The position numbers and the translations under genes were made by a program. From Bacilli bacterium (lineage in GTDB: Bacteria; Bacillota_I; Bacilli_A; RF39; UBA660), in assembly GCA_900769695.1 (NCBI GenBank), contig CAAGHO010000028.1, positions 1 to 40,907 on the forward strand: 40,907 bases of DNA, given 5' to 3'. Position 1 is the stretch's first letter. Every line of letters starts with the position of its first letter. Under the pieces are notes generated by a model. That model had not been told where the DNA came from, did not search any database, and saw only the letters and a list, made by a program, of their open reading frames with translations. Shown here piece by piece: positions 30,726 through 39,761 of this stretch.

Positions 30726-31610
30726 ATGAATGAAATAGCAGAGAAAGATGTTATAAACATTGAAAATATAATTTATGAAATCGATGGAAAGGAGGTAATG
30801 TTAGATTCTGATTTAGCAAAATTATATAATGTAGAAACAAAAAGGGTTAATGAAGCAGTAAATAGAAATAAGGAAAAGTTTCCTAGTAGGATATCGTGGA
30901 TAACAAATGGTAAAGAGGTTAATGTTTTGTGGTCGCAAAATGCGACCGCAAATATTAGTTCAAAATCCAGAACTAATCCTAGAGTATTTACTGAACAAGG
31001 AGTGTATATGCTTGCAACAATACTAAAATCAAAAGAGGCAATCAAAACCAGTATTAGAATAATGGATACATTTGTAAAAATGAGACATTATATTAATTAT
31101 AATAAAAATATATTACCTAGACGTTTTTTACTTTTAGAAGAAAAAGTTGATCATAACACAAAGAGAATAGATGAATTATTTGATAAATTTAATCCAAAAG
31201 AAATAACAAAAGATTCTATATTTTTTAAAGGTGATATTTATGATGCTTATTCTGTACTATTAGAAATATTCAATCTTGCAAAAGATGAAATAATAATTGT
31301 AGATAATTATGTAGGAAAAGTATTATTAGACGAGCTAAGAAGGATTGATAAAAATATAATAATTATTTCATCAAATATAAATGCTAATTTAAGAAAAAAA
31401 TACTTGAAACAATATAATAATATAAAATTTATAAATAATGATTCTTATCATGATAGATTTATCATTATAGATAGAAAAATAGTCTTCCACTGTGGAGCAT
31501 CATTTAAAGATTTAGGAAGAAAATGCTTTGGAATACATGAAATAGAAAATTCTGTTGAAATCGAAAAACTAATAAATGAAGTTATTAAAAAATGTAGTAT
31601 AGATAATTAA
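30726..31610 (+). CDS. ORF6N-domain protein with phospholipase-D-like C-terminus, copy 2
   Basis: 294 residues, intact. The N-terminal ~110 residues are an ORF6N domain (IDGKEVMLDSDLAKLYNVET, NRNKEKFPSRISW, NPRVFTEQGVYMLATIL), a DNA-binding-like module of phage and mobile-element proteins. A short helical linker (LEEKVDHNTKRIDELFDKFN) leads to a C-terminal domain (~170-294) with EIIIVDNYVGK and SYHDRFIIIDRKIVFHCGAS, a half-site HxD pattern like phospholipase-D-type domains. The ribosome-binding region and first codons are identical to copy 1, so the pair arose by tandem duplication. Such proteins occur in prophages and defence islands; nuclease or regulatory activity is inferred only. Confidence 0.85.
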   Translation: MNEIAEKDVINIENIIYEIDGKEVMLDSDLAKLYNVETKRVNEAVNRNKEKFPSRISWITNGKEVNVLWSQNATANISSKSRTNPRVFTEQGVYMLATILKSKEAIKTSIRIMDTFVKMRHYINYNKNILPRRFLLLEEKVDHNTKRIDELFDKFNPKEITKDSIFFKGDIYDAYSVLLEIFNLAKDEIIIVDNYVGKVLLDELRRIDKNIIIISSNINANLRKKYLKQYNNIKFINNDSYHDRFIIIDRKIVFHCGASFKDLGRKCFGIHEIENSVEIEKLINEVIKKCSIDN

Positions 31611-31665
31611 TGCTATTTATGATAAGATTTAAATGAAATAGTAAGTTGCAAGGGAGATTAGAAAA

Positions 31666-32172
31666 ATGAAAATAAGTTTTTTTGTAATATTTATGCTGAT
31701 AGGCTTAATTCTATTAATTTTATCATTAATATTTAAGAGTAAGGACAAAAAGATGGTTGAACAATGTATTCTAACAACAAAAGGAAAAGTTATAAAGTAT
31801 ACATTATGGAATAATAATGGAGTACATTTTCCTATAGTAGAGTATATTGTTAACGGTATTAAATATAATCAAAGACTTAAATATGGTTGGATTCTAAATA
31901 AGTCGTCGTCTTTTAATAAAATAAAAACTAAAGTAGAAAATGATGTTCAAGAAGAAAATTTAATAATTAATAGTAATATCCACATTTCTACAAATGTATT
32001 AAAAGAACATTTTCCTATAGGCACAGAATTAGATGTTTTCTATAGTCCACAGAATCCAAATAAAAGCTATGTGATGAGATTTGTAAAAAATCCAGCAGAA
32101 AAAGTTTTATTTTGTGTAGGATTACTATTTATTGTTTTAGCATTTATTGGACTTGTCTTTTTACCAAAATAG
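31666..32172 (+). CDS. DUF3592-type membrane protein
   Basis: 168 residues with membrane segments at both ends (~4-25 and ~143-165). Between them is a beta-rich domain with TTKGKVIKYT, PIVEYIVNGIKY and FPIGTELDVFYSPQNPNKSY, which is the DUF3592 pattern of small membrane proteins of unknown function. AGGGAG lies just upstream of the ATG. It follows the ORF6N pair by 55 nt on the same strand. No function can be assigned. The ~200-bp gap after it holds only AT-rich sequence and a ribosome site for the next gene. Confidence 0.75.
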   Translation: MKISFFVIFMLIGLILLILSLIFKSKDKKMVEQCILTTKGKVIKYTLWNNNGVHFPIVEYIVNGIKYNQRLKYGWILNKSSSFNKIKTKVENDVQEENLIINSNIHISTNVLKEHFPIGTELDVFYSPQNPNKSYVMRFVKNPAEKVLFCVGLLFIVLAFIGLVFLPK

Positions 32173-32370
32173 AAAGTAGTATACATGTGTATGAAGTTAT
32201 ATATTGATTAAAAATATCACTTGATAGTATCCATGATAAAATATTAGTAGAATATAAAATAAGATAGATTATATAAATTAGACTTTAATTTGTCATTAGA
32301 AGAAAGTGATAAATAGTAAATTGTTGAAGAAAAGACATAATAAAAATTAATAAAATGGAGATGAGAAAAA

Positions 32371-34920
32371 ATGTATTTTAAAAATGAAGAAGATATATTT
32401 AAAACATTGAATAGTAATATTGATGGATTAGATATTAAAGAAGCAAAGAAAAGATTAAATGATTATGGGCAAAATATTATTTTAAATAAAAAGAAAACAC
32501 CATTAATTTTGAGATTTTTAAAGCAGTTTAATGATACGATGATTATCATATTATTAGTTGTTGCAGTACTTTTATATTTTTATGGATGTTTTTATTCCCA
32601 TGAGTATACTGATACTATTGTTATTCTTTTTGTAGTTTTTATAAATGCTATTGTTGGATTTATACAAGAAGAAAAAGCTGCTTTAATATTAAAAGATTTA
32701 AAAAAATATGAAACCAGTACTTCTAAAGTAAAAAGAGGTGACAAAATACTAATAATAAATACTAAAGAATTGGTTCCGGGGGATATAATATATTTAGAAT
32801 CTGGAGAAACAGTTCCTGCTGATATTAGAATACTTAGATGTGAAAACTTAAAAGTAGATGAATCTGCTTTAACAGGGGAAAGTATTCCAGTTCAAAAAAG
32901 TGCTGATGTTTTAAAAGAAAATTTAATTATTCAGGAACAAAAAAATATGTTGTTTTTAGGAACAAATATTACAAATGGAAAATGTACTGGTATAGTTGTA
33001 AGTACAGGAAAGAATAGTGAGTTAGGTAAAATTGCATTATCACTAAATGAAATTGATAGAATTGAAACTCCGTTGCAATTAAAGATAAAAGAGCTATCTA
33101 AAAAGATAACATTAATAGTATTTGTTATTCTAATCTTTATCTTTATTTTAGCTTTAATTAATAAATATACTATACTTGAAATTATAATGCTATGTTCATC
33201 ACTAGCAGTTGCTGCTATTCCTGAGGGACTACCAACTGTCATTACAATAACTTTATCTGTTGGAATATCTAATCTAGCAAAAAAGAAAACCGTAGTAAAA
33301 CAAATGCAAGCTGTAGAAACATTAGGAGCAATAGATATTATTTGTTCTGATAAGACAGGTACTATAACGCAAAATAAAATGACTGTTAAGGATGAATATA
33401 TAATAGATGAAAAGATGCTTAATTACATATGTGCTCTTTGTAATGATGGTCTTATTTATAAAGATAAATATGTGGGTGATCCTACAGAAACTTGTTTATA
33501 TGATTATTTATATAATAAAAAAATTAATTCTCTTAATTTAAGAAAAAAATATGAAAGATTATTAGATGTCCCATTTGATAGTGATAGAAAGATGTTTACT
33601 ACTTTAAATAAAATAGATGATAATATCTATGTTTTATGCAAGGGTAGTATGGATTCTTTAATTGAAAAAGTAAATTTATCTAAGACTCAAAAAGAGGAGG
33701 TTTTAGATAAAGTTAAGAATTTTTCTAAAAATGCATTAAGGACTTTAGGATTTGCTTATAAAAAGTTAGATTATGTACCCAAAAATATTAAAGAATTAGA
33801 AAAAGAGGAAAATAATTTATCTTTTGCTGGTATTTTAGGCATGATAGATCCACCAAGAAAAAGCGTTAAGAAAAGTGTTGCTTTATGTAAAAATGCAGGA
33901 ATTAGACCTATTATGATTACAGGTGACTCTATAGATACAGCAACTGCTATTGCTAAGGATGTTGGTATTATAACCAGTGATAATGAAGCAATACTTGGAA
34001 GCGAACTTGATAAATATAATGATAAAGAACTAGAAGATATTGTTAAAAAATATTCTGTTTATGCAAGAGTTAATCCAACTCATAAAGAAAAAATTGTTTT
34101 TGCACTTCAAAACGGTGGAAAAATAGTAGCGATGACAGGAGATGGAGTAAATGATGCTCCAGCTATTAAAGATGCTCATGTTGGTGTAGGAATGGGTATT
34201 ACAGGCACTGATGTTACAAAGTCAGCTTCTGATATAGTATTAATGGATGATTCTTTTTCAACGATAGTCGTAGCAGTTGAAGAAGGAAGAAGAATATATA
34301 ATAATATTAGAAATAATATAGTATTTTCATTATCAAGTAATTTTGCTGAGATATTTACTATTATCATAGGGTTGTTTACTAAAACGACAATTTTATTACC
34401 AATTTATATTTTATTTATTGACTTGGTAACAGATTCTATTCCTAGTATATGCTTGTCCTTTGAAAAGAGTGAAGATGGCATAATGAATAAAAAACCAAGA
34501 GGAATAAACAAACCGTTATTTACACCATTTATTAAAGCTAGTATCGCATTTTCAGCTATAATTGAAACTATATTTGTAGTTCTTACTTATTTTATTAGTC
34601 TGAAAATGTATGGACAAGAAACAGCTATGTCTTTAGCACTTCTTTCAATGGTAATACAAGAAATTGTTTATTCTCTATCTTGTAGAAACTTAAAACAATC
34701 AGTTATTAAACAAGGATTATTTTCTAATAAAGCAATGAATTATGGATTATTATTAATAATTTTAATTGAACTTATAGTTTTTATTACACCAGTTGGAAAA
34801 TTAATAAGTGTAACATCAATAAACGTTAGTTTAATATTAGTAGTATTCTTAATAAATTTCATGGCAATATTTATTTATGAATTAATTAAGCCTTTATTAG
34901 TAAAATGTTTTAAAGATTAA
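32371..34920 (+). CDS. P-type ATPase, probable Ca2+ exporter (P2A type)
   Basis: 849 residues, ten-segment P2 layout. Actuator motif LTGES (167-171), phosphorylation site CSDKTGTIT with Asp327, hinge TGDGVNDAP in the P domain, and TM4 PEGLP (284-288), whose Glu corresponds to SERCA Glu309. TM5 SSNFAEIF keeps the Asn and Glu matching SERCA Asn768/Glu771, and TM6 reads FIDLVTD, with Asp instead of Asn at the SERCA Asn796 position and the following Asp800 kept. This fits a Ca2+-transporting ATPase that exports calcium from the cytoplasm; the extra Asp may shift ion preference. The N-terminus (DIKEAKKRLNDYGQN) is the usual cation-ATPase N domain. Apparently monocistronic; GGAGATGAG precedes the start. 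Confidence 0.93.
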   Translation: MYFKNEEDIFKTLNSNIDGLDIKEAKKRLNDYGQNIILNKKKTPLILRFLKQFNDTMIIILLVVAVLLYFYGCFYSHEYTDTIVILFVVFINAIVGFIQEEKAALILKDLKKYETSTSKVKRGDKILIINTKELVPGDIIYLESGETVPADIRILRCENLKVDESALTGESIPVQKSADVLKENLIIQEQKNMLFLGTNITNGKCTGIVVSTGKNSELGKIALSLNEIDRIETPLQLKIKELSKKITLIVFVILIFIFILALINKYTILEIIMLCSSLAVAAIPEGLPTVITITLSVGISNLAKKKTVVKQMQAVETLGAIDIICSDKTGTITQNKMTVKDEYIIDEKMLNYICALCNDGLIYKDKYVGDPTETCLYDYLYNKKINSLNLRKKYERLLDVPFDSDRKMFTTLNKIDDNIYVLCKGSMDSLIEKVNLSKTQKEEVLDKVKNFSKNALRTLGFAYKKLDYVPKNIKELEKEENNLSFAGILGMIDPPRKSVKKSVALCKNAGIRPIMITGDSIDTATAIAKDVGIITSDNEAILGSELDKYNDKELEDIVKKYSVYARVNPTHKEKIVFALQNGGKIVAMTGDGVNDAPAIKDAHVGVGMGITGTDVTKSASDIVLMDDSFSTIVVAVEEGRRIYNNIRNNIVFSLSSNFAEIFTIIIGLFTKTTILLPIYILFIDLVTDSIPSICLSFEKSEDGIMNKKPRGINKPLFTPFIKASIAFSAIIETIFVVLTYFISLKMYGQETAMSLALLSMVIQEIVYSLSCRNLKQSVIKQGLFSNKAMNYGLLLIILIELIVFITPVGKLISVTSINVSLILVVFLINFMAIFIYELIKPLLVKCFKD

Positions 34921-34958
34921 AGTGTATTTTAAGAAGTAAGAAATTAAAAATACTAGTT

Positions 34959-35041
34959 TGAAGTTGTGATTATAACTAACTTCATAAATAGCAATTTATC
35001 AAACAGATCAATAAAAAGATTTGCTTTCCTTATGGTATAAT
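34959..35041 (+). promoter_or_regulatory. Inverted repeat and extended -10 promoter before the DUF3267 gene
   Basis: Inverted repeat TGAAGTT (34959-34965) / AACTTCA (34978-34984), without a T run. Further on, TGGTATAAT (35033-35041) is an extended -10, compensating for the lack of a good -35. Confidence 0.5.
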
Positions 35042-35091
35042 ATAAGTGATGTACAAATGGTAAATTTGTAGTAATGGTAGGAGTTGTTAGT

Positions 35092-35679
35092 ATGGCTAGA
35101 TTAAAGATGGTTGGTATTATAAACAAGAATGAAATTATTAAGTATCAAAAATATAATACAAATAAGAAAATAACTTTAATTAATAATGATAAAGATAATA
35201 TCCAAATAAAAGCAATACCAATTTGTATATTCTTAATAATACTATGTAATGTAGTTTTATTTCTTAAATTATTTAATAGTAATATATCAATAAAACCAAT
35301 TTTTTTAATTTTAGGTTTTTTGATAGGATGTATGTTATTGATTGTTCATGAAATTTTACATGGAATTGTTTATCCCAAAAATGTTAATGTTAGTATAGGA
35401 TTTATAAAACCTATAACATTTGTAGCATTAGCGTCCTATCCTATGAGTAAAAGCAAATTTATTACAATGTGCTTATTACCATTTATATTAGGAATAATCC
35501 CAATGATAATTTTTACATTAACAAATAATTCAACAATATGTAGTTTAAGTTTTGGCATGATGTGTATGGGTATAATATCTCCATATCCAGATGTATATAA
35601 TGTATTTCAAATTATTAAGAAAGTACCTAAAGGCAAAAAAGTGTTGTTTTATGAGGAGACTTTATCATATATAGATTAA
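35092..35679 (+). CDS. DUF3267-family putative membrane zincin
   Basis: 195 residues from the ATG at 35092, because TAGGAG at 35078-35083 is 8 nt away; an in-frame ATG at 35074 precedes that site. About four membrane segments. The second ends in IVHEILHGIVYP, an HExxH zinc motif inside the membrane typical of DUF3267 (putative zincin peptidases). A downstream SPYPDVYN offers an Asp candidate for the third ligand, as in site-2-type proteases. It would be an intramembrane or membrane-proximal metalloprotease; substrate unknown. Confidence 0.82.
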   Translation: MARLKMVGIINKNEIIKYQKYNTNKKITLINNDKDNIQIKAIPICIFLIILCNVVLFLKLFNSNISIKPIFLILGFLIGCMLLIVHEILHGIVYPKNVNVSIGFIKPITFVALASYPMSKSKFITMCLLPFILGIIPMIIFTLTNNSTICSLSFGMMCMGIISPYPDVYNVFQIIKKVPKGKKVLFYEETLSYID

Positions 35680-35742
35680 TCATAATATTTATAATTTAGC
35701 AATTGGTTAAAGAATAGTGATAGTTGAAATGGAGGATTAATT

Positions 35743-36423
35743 ATGAAAAAGATTGTATTTACTATTTTAGTATGTGGGATTATAGTTTTAGAATTAACAG
35801 GATGTAATAATTTAAAACAAAAACAAAAAGATGATATTCATTCTTTTATTGGAACCATAATAAAATGTGAAGAAAAGTCTATGATTGTTCGTCCAAATGA
35901 AAACGAAGAAGAATATAATTCTAGCGATAAATTTAGAATTAAATATATTGATGATTTTGATTCCTGCAAAATTAATGATGAGGTAAAAATTACTTACAAA
36001 GGTATGATTAATGCAAGTTATCCAGCACAAGTAGGGACAACAAATATTGAAATTAACGATTTTGATTTTTACATAACAAAGCTAGAAAGTTCTAATGATA
36101 TTAGATTTAATGATTATTATACAGCTGATAATCGTACAATTTATTTAGCAGGAAATATAGGTGAGTTTTATATTAAAGAGCAAGATACAGATATTACTTT
36201 GAAAACTTATCTTTCAACTGCATTTGAAACAGTTGATGATGGTATAGAACATATTACTAATAAGTTAGAATTAAAAAAAATATTAAAAGATGGAGGAACA
36301 AAAGTCTACAAATCCAAAGATAAAAATATTACTATGATAATATGTAACACTATTAAAAATGATAAAAATATATTAATTGGAGATTATTCTATGGAATATG
36401 TAGAAGGAGATTGTAAAAATTAA
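35743..36423 (+). CDS. Lipoprotein, unknown function
   Basis: 226 residues. A clear lipoprotein signal: KK, a hydrophobic stretch and lipobox LTGC with Cys21. The mature N-terminal domain (SFIGTIIKCEEKSMIVRP ... FRIKYID ... VKITYKGMI) is a small beta-barrel, similar in pattern to DUF3221-type lipoprotein domains. A second, C-terminal part contains ETVDDGIEHITNKLE and a Cys pair (MIICNT, EGDCKN). GGAGG precedes the ATG; the next gene, also surface-anchored, starts 28 nt downstream. Likely outer face of the cytoplasmic membrane. Confidence 0.78.
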   Translation: MKKIVFTILVCGIIVLELTGCNNLKQKQKDDIHSFIGTIIKCEEKSMIVRPNENEEEYNSSDKFRIKYIDDFDSCKINDEVKITYKGMINASYPAQVGTTNIEINDFDFYITKLESSNDIRFNDYYTADNRTIYLAGNIGEFYIKEQDTDITLKTYLSTAFETVDDGIEHITNKLELKKILKDGGTKVYKSKDKNITMIICNTIKNDKNILIGDYSMEYVEGDCKN

Positions 36424-36451
36424 TAAGTTATAATCTGTAAAGGAGAAAAAT

Positions 36452-37024
36452 ATGAAAAATAAAAAAAATATTATAGTTATTGGAATTATTATCTTAACAA
36501 TTTTAGGTATATTGTCATTTATACTTTTAAATAGAAAATATCCTTATGAAGATGAGAATACGTTATATTTTAAAGAGTTCAATAATACAATTCTTAGACT
36601 TGAAAGAGTAGATTATTCACTAGGTCAAAATCAAGTAGTTATAGTCCAAAAAAGTACAAATAGAGGTAAATCGTTTGAAGATATAACAAAAGAACCAATA
36701 ATTTTAAGTATGGAACCTAAAATTACTTTTTTAAACGAAAAACTAGGATTTGTACTTGCTAAATCAAATTTAACAAAAAATAATAATTATTTAGGGTTGT
36801 ATATAACAAAAGATGGTGGTAAAACTTTTGAAAATTGTAAAATTAATTATAACAACTCAAATATTGAAATGTTAACTATTGTATCTACACCTTTTTATGA
36901 TAATGATATTTTAAAAATGGAAGTATCAATATATATTGTTAAAGAAGATCAAAGTGGTTATGAAAACAAAAAATTAATATTTATAAGTGATGATAAAGGA
37001 TTATCGTGGAAAATGGAAAAATAG
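36452..37024 (+). CDS. Membrane-anchored protein with Asp-box (BNR) motifs
   Basis: 190 residues. One N-terminal membrane segment (~6-27) and an extracytoplasmic domain with three Asp-box-like turns: STNRGKSFED, TKDGGKTFEN and, at the C-terminus, SDDKGLSWKM (pattern S/T-x-D-x-G-x-T/S-F/W). Asp boxes occur in beta-propeller sialidases and photosynthesis-stability-type proteins. Three blades are too few for a closed propeller and no catalytic sialidase residues are visible, so it is probably a binding or scaffold domain. AAAGGAG precedes the start; likely co-transcribed with the lipoprotein. Confidence 0.7.
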   Translation: MKNKKNIIVIGIIILTILGILSFILLNRKYPYEDENTLYFKEFNNTILRLERVDYSLGQNQVVIVQKSTNRGKSFEDITKEPIILSMEPKITFLNEKLGFVLAKSNLTKNNNYLGLYITKDGGKTFENCKINYNNSNIEMLTIVSTPFYDNDILKMEVSIYIVKEDQSGYENKKLIFISDDKGLSWKMEK

Positions 37025-37070
37025 TTTATAGCTGGTAAATAAAGTATAAAATAAAAAGTATTCAATAGAC

Positions 37071-37100
37071 TTTATCAATTTAGTTTGATAAAATTATACT
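37071..37100 (+). promoter_or_regulatory. Inverted repeat at the promoter of the CmpB-type gene
   Basis: TTTATCAA (37071-37078) / TTGATAAA (37085-37092), 6-nt loop, ending just before TATACT (37095-37100). Its position over the -35 region is that of an operator. Confidence 0.45.
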
Positions 37101-37127
37101 AATAAAAAGTAGTAAGGATGTTGTAGT

Positions 37128-37766
37128 ATGAATAAGAACTATAAAGATTATTTAAATAAAAGCCATGACTTTGATAAATTAATGTTAGTGGGAATATTTG
37201 CCTTAGTAATTGTTATATCTGGTATATTTGGTTTTTTATATGAGTTTATTTTTTATTATTTTAATGGTGGTATGCAAAAATTTTATTGGAGAGGTGGTAA
37301 TTTTCTTCCTTGGATTAATATCTATGCAACTGGTTCTTTAATGATTTATTTTTTAACCTATAGATATAGAAAAAAGCCATTAAAAGTATTTTTTATAAGT
37401 TTATTTTCAACTGGAATACTTGAATATATTTCTGGACTTGGTATGTACATAATTGGAAATGGAAAAAGATGTTGGGACTATAGTAAAGAAATTCTAAATT
37501 TTGGTAATATAAATGGTTTTGTTTGCTTAAGAAGTGTTTTGTTCTTTGCTATATCAGGCCTGTTTCTGATTTATGTGGTAATGCCATTTTGTTTTTATCT
37601 AGCTAAAAAAATTCCTAAAAAGATATTTTTAACAATTAGTTTTACATTATGTACTATAATTCTAATAGATGAATTTTATAATTTATTAATCGCAAGAATT
37701 TTTCATCTACCAAGAGCTTATGATGTATATAGTAAATTAGGATTTAATTATGTTAAGTTTAAATAA
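37128..37766 (+). CDS. CmpB-family (putative ABC-transporter type IV) membrane protein
   Basis: 212 residues with about six membrane segments. ISGIFGFLYEFIFYYFNGG, NFLPWINIYATGSLMIYF, SGLGMY ... CWDYS and the conserved NINGFVCLRSVLFF are characteristic of the PF06541 family, often annotated as ABC-transporter type IV or YmaF-like but without an ATPase domain. The real function is unknown; similar proteins lie at the cell envelope. AAGGATG precedes the ATG. No partner ABC subunit is encoded nearby. Confidence 0.82.
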   Translation: MNKNYKDYLNKSHDFDKLMLVGIFALVIVISGIFGFLYEFIFYYFNGGMQKFYWRGGNFLPWINIYATGSLMIYFLTYRYRKKPLKVFFISLFSTGILEYISGLGMYIIGNGKRCWDYSKEILNFGNINGFVCLRSVLFFAISGLFLIYVVMPFCFYLAKKIPKKIFLTISFTLCTIILIDEFYNLLIARIFHLPRAYDVYSKLGFNYVKFK

Positions 37767-38026
37767 GTGTGCATCATTTAATTATAGTTAATACATCTTT
37801 TATATGTAGACATATTGATTATTAAGATAGAAGATAAGTATAGAGTTATTATTGTTATAGTAATGATTTATTATCTAAGATATAAAACGATAAGAAAGTT
37901 GCAGCAGTAATTGATGTAGCTGACTACTGATACTTACTTGCAAAATAGTTATTAAATATCAAAAAAAGGATAATTTATTGATATAAAATTTCTCTAGTTC
38001 ACAAGTTAGTCATTACTTTAGAATAG

Positions 38027-38128
38027 GATATTTTAGAAGATGATTTTGAAAAAATATATCTCACTGAAGAGCAAATTATAGAAGATATCAAAAAAATAGT
38101 TAGACTAGAAATAGTCTTTTTCTTTTAA
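38027..38128 (+). pseudogene. Possible 5' remnant of a hypoxanthine phosphoribosyltransferase-like gene
   Basis: A frame after a stop reads DILEDDFEKIYLTEEQIIED then IKKIV, resembling the N-terminus of HPRT proteins (D-I-E-K-x-L-x-(S/T)-E-E-x-I), and then ends at TAA 38126-38128 within a terminator. No start codon and no catalytic region remain. Upstream, around 37892-37950, another broken frame reads KKVAAVIDVADY followed by a stop. The rest of 37767-38026 shows nothing recognisable. Confidence 0.3.
38102..38125 (+). terminator. Terminator in the gap before the 480-residue protein gene
   Basis: AGACTA (38102-38107) / TAGTCT (38112-38117) with GAAA tetraloop, then a T-rich run. Confidence 0.75.
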
Positions 38129-38134
38129 ATAAAA

Positions 38135-38163
38135 TTGACTTTTAAATATATTTTTTCTATAAT
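38135..38163 (+). promoter_or_regulatory. Promoter of the 480-residue membrane-anchored protein gene
   Basis: TTGACT (38135-38140), 17-nt spacer, perfect TATAAT (38158-38163). Confidence 0.8.
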
Positions 38164-38194
38164 TTAAATATATTAAGGTAGGAGAGTGAAATAA

Positions 38195-39637
38195 GTGGAA
38201 GAAAAAGAAAAAACAACTGTTGAAGTAACAGAAGCTAAACAGACTTTAGCAAATACTGAATCTAACAAGATTCAAGAAGGTAAAACTACTAAAAAAACAA
38301 GTAAAAAAGCAATATTAATAGTAATTATTTGTGTAGTTGCATTTTTACTTATAATAGCTGGTGTAGTTTATCTTAATATATCTAGAAATAATAAAAGGGT
38401 TATTGCAACAGGAATTACTAATTTAACTTCTAAATTTGATAAGATGTTTGAAGTTGATAAAGATTTAGAATTATCAAAAAATTATACTATTAGTGGTAAT
38501 GTTAAATTAAATGTTGAAAGTAGTTATATGGATACATTAGCTAATATAGATGAATATAAGCCATATGTTAATTTAATTAATAATCTAGGAAAGATTGATA
38601 GTGAGTTTTTATTTCAACAAAACTTAGATTCTAAAAAAGTTTTAGGAAGAGTATCAAGCAAATTAAATAATGAAGAATTAATAGATGCTAAATTATATAT
38701 TGAAAAAGATAGAGCATATTATTTTGTTAAAGGTTTCTTAGATAAATATGTTGATGGTGGTAAAACTGATTACTTAGATACAATTAAAGAAAATCAAAAT
38801 ACATATGAAAATATCGATTATTTATATAAATTTATTATTAATTCACTTAAGTCTAATTTGAAAGATGAATATTTTACAAAGACAAGTGAAAAATTAACTA
38901 TAGATGGAAAAACTATAAATACAAAAAAAGTAACTCTAAAACTAGATAGTAAAAATGGTAATGAATTAATAAATAATATAATTAGTGATTTAAAAAAAGA
39001 TGAGAAAGCATCAAAGATTATAAAAGGATACGACATTGAATTAGAAAAAGTAGAAGATGAAGAAGTAATTTCAGATAATGAAGAAATGACATTTAGTGTT
39101 TATGCTGATAATATTTCTTACAATATCTTGAGATATGATATTTCTATCAAAGATTCAGAAAATAATATTTTAGTTACATATTTAGACAATGAAACTGATG
39201 TGATTGAAGTTTATAGTGATAATGAAAAACAATCAACTATCAAAATAAATGATAAGAATAATATTTATGATTTTGATATTTTAGATAATAATGATAAAAA
39301 GATAGCAGATTTAACATATACAAATAAGAAGAATAAAAAAGAATTAAGTTATAATTTAAGTCTAGATGGTACTACAGTAAATGGTAAAATATTGTCAAAT
39401 ACAACTAATGTTGTTAAAAATAAATCATATGACAATAAAATAATAATTACAGCTAATATGAAATCAAATGGTACGGATTTAGGTAAAGCAAAATTAGAAA
39501 TGACTTCTAAAGCTAAAAGTGAAAGTAATATTAATGAAGATGTTACTAATGCAGTAACAGAGGATGAAATAACTGCTGATCAAAGTGATGCTTTAATGAA
39601 TATTGTTACTAGTGCTTTAACTAAATTAATGGCATAA
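38195..39637 (+). CDS. Large membrane-anchored hypothetical protein
   Basis: 480 residues, GTG start preceded by GGTAGGAGAG. A ~38-residue Lys/Thr/Glu-rich cytoplasmic leader is followed by one membrane segment (~39-61, ILIVIICVVAFLLIIAGVVY) and a ~415-residue extracytoplasmic part. The latter is rich in Asn, Asp, Lys and Ser with alternating beta-strand patterns (YTISGNVKLNVESS, LIDAKLYIEKDRAYYFVKG, NTKKVTLKLDSKNG), suggesting tandem beta domains like those of LolA/LppX-like or YgaC-type lipoproteins; this is a shape comparison only. No cysteine-rich or catalytic motif. Monocistronic between a good promoter and a terminator. Function unknown. Confidence 0.82.
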   Translation: MEEKEKTTVEVTEAKQTLANTESNKIQEGKTTKKTSKKAILIVIICVVAFLLIIAGVVYLNISRNNKRVIATGITNLTSKFDKMFEVDKDLELSKNYTISGNVKLNVESSYMDTLANIDEYKPYVNLINNLGKIDSEFLFQQNLDSKKVLGRVSSKLNNEELIDAKLYIEKDRAYYFVKGFLDKYVDGGKTDYLDTIKENQNTYENIDYLYKFIINSLKSNLKDEYFTKTSEKLTIDGKTINTKKVTLKLDSKNGNELINNIISDLKKDEKASKIIKGYDIELEKVEDEEVISDNEEMTFSVYADNISYNILRYDISIKDSENNILVTYLDNETDVIEVYSDNEKQSTIKINDKNNIYDFDILDNNDKKIADLTYTNKKNKKELSYNLSLDGTTVNGKILSNTTNVVKNKSYDNKIIITANMKSNGTDLGKAKLEMTSKAKSESNINEDVTNAVTEDEITADQSDALMNIVTSALTKLMA

Positions 39638-39651
39638 TACAAATAAATGTT

Positions 39652-39677
39652 AAAAGGAAGATTTTTTTCCTTTTTTT
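39652..39677 (+). terminator. Terminator of the 480-residue protein gene
   Basis: AAAAGGAA (39652-39659) / TTCCTTTT (39667-39674), 7-nt loop, ending in a T run. Confidence 0.8.
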
Positions 39678-39712
39678 AGTTGACAAAAATAGTAAAAGAA
39701 TCCAATTTGTTC

Positions 39713-39741
39713 TTGAGAAAAATGCAAAAGTAATATATATT
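39713..39741 (+). promoter_or_regulatory. Promoter of the YitT-family gene
   Basis: TTGAGA (39713-39718), 17-nt spacer, TATATT (39736-39741). A TTGACA at 39680-39685 lacks a matching -10. Confidence 0.5.
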
Positions 39742-39761
39742 AAAATAAAGGAGAATGGGAT

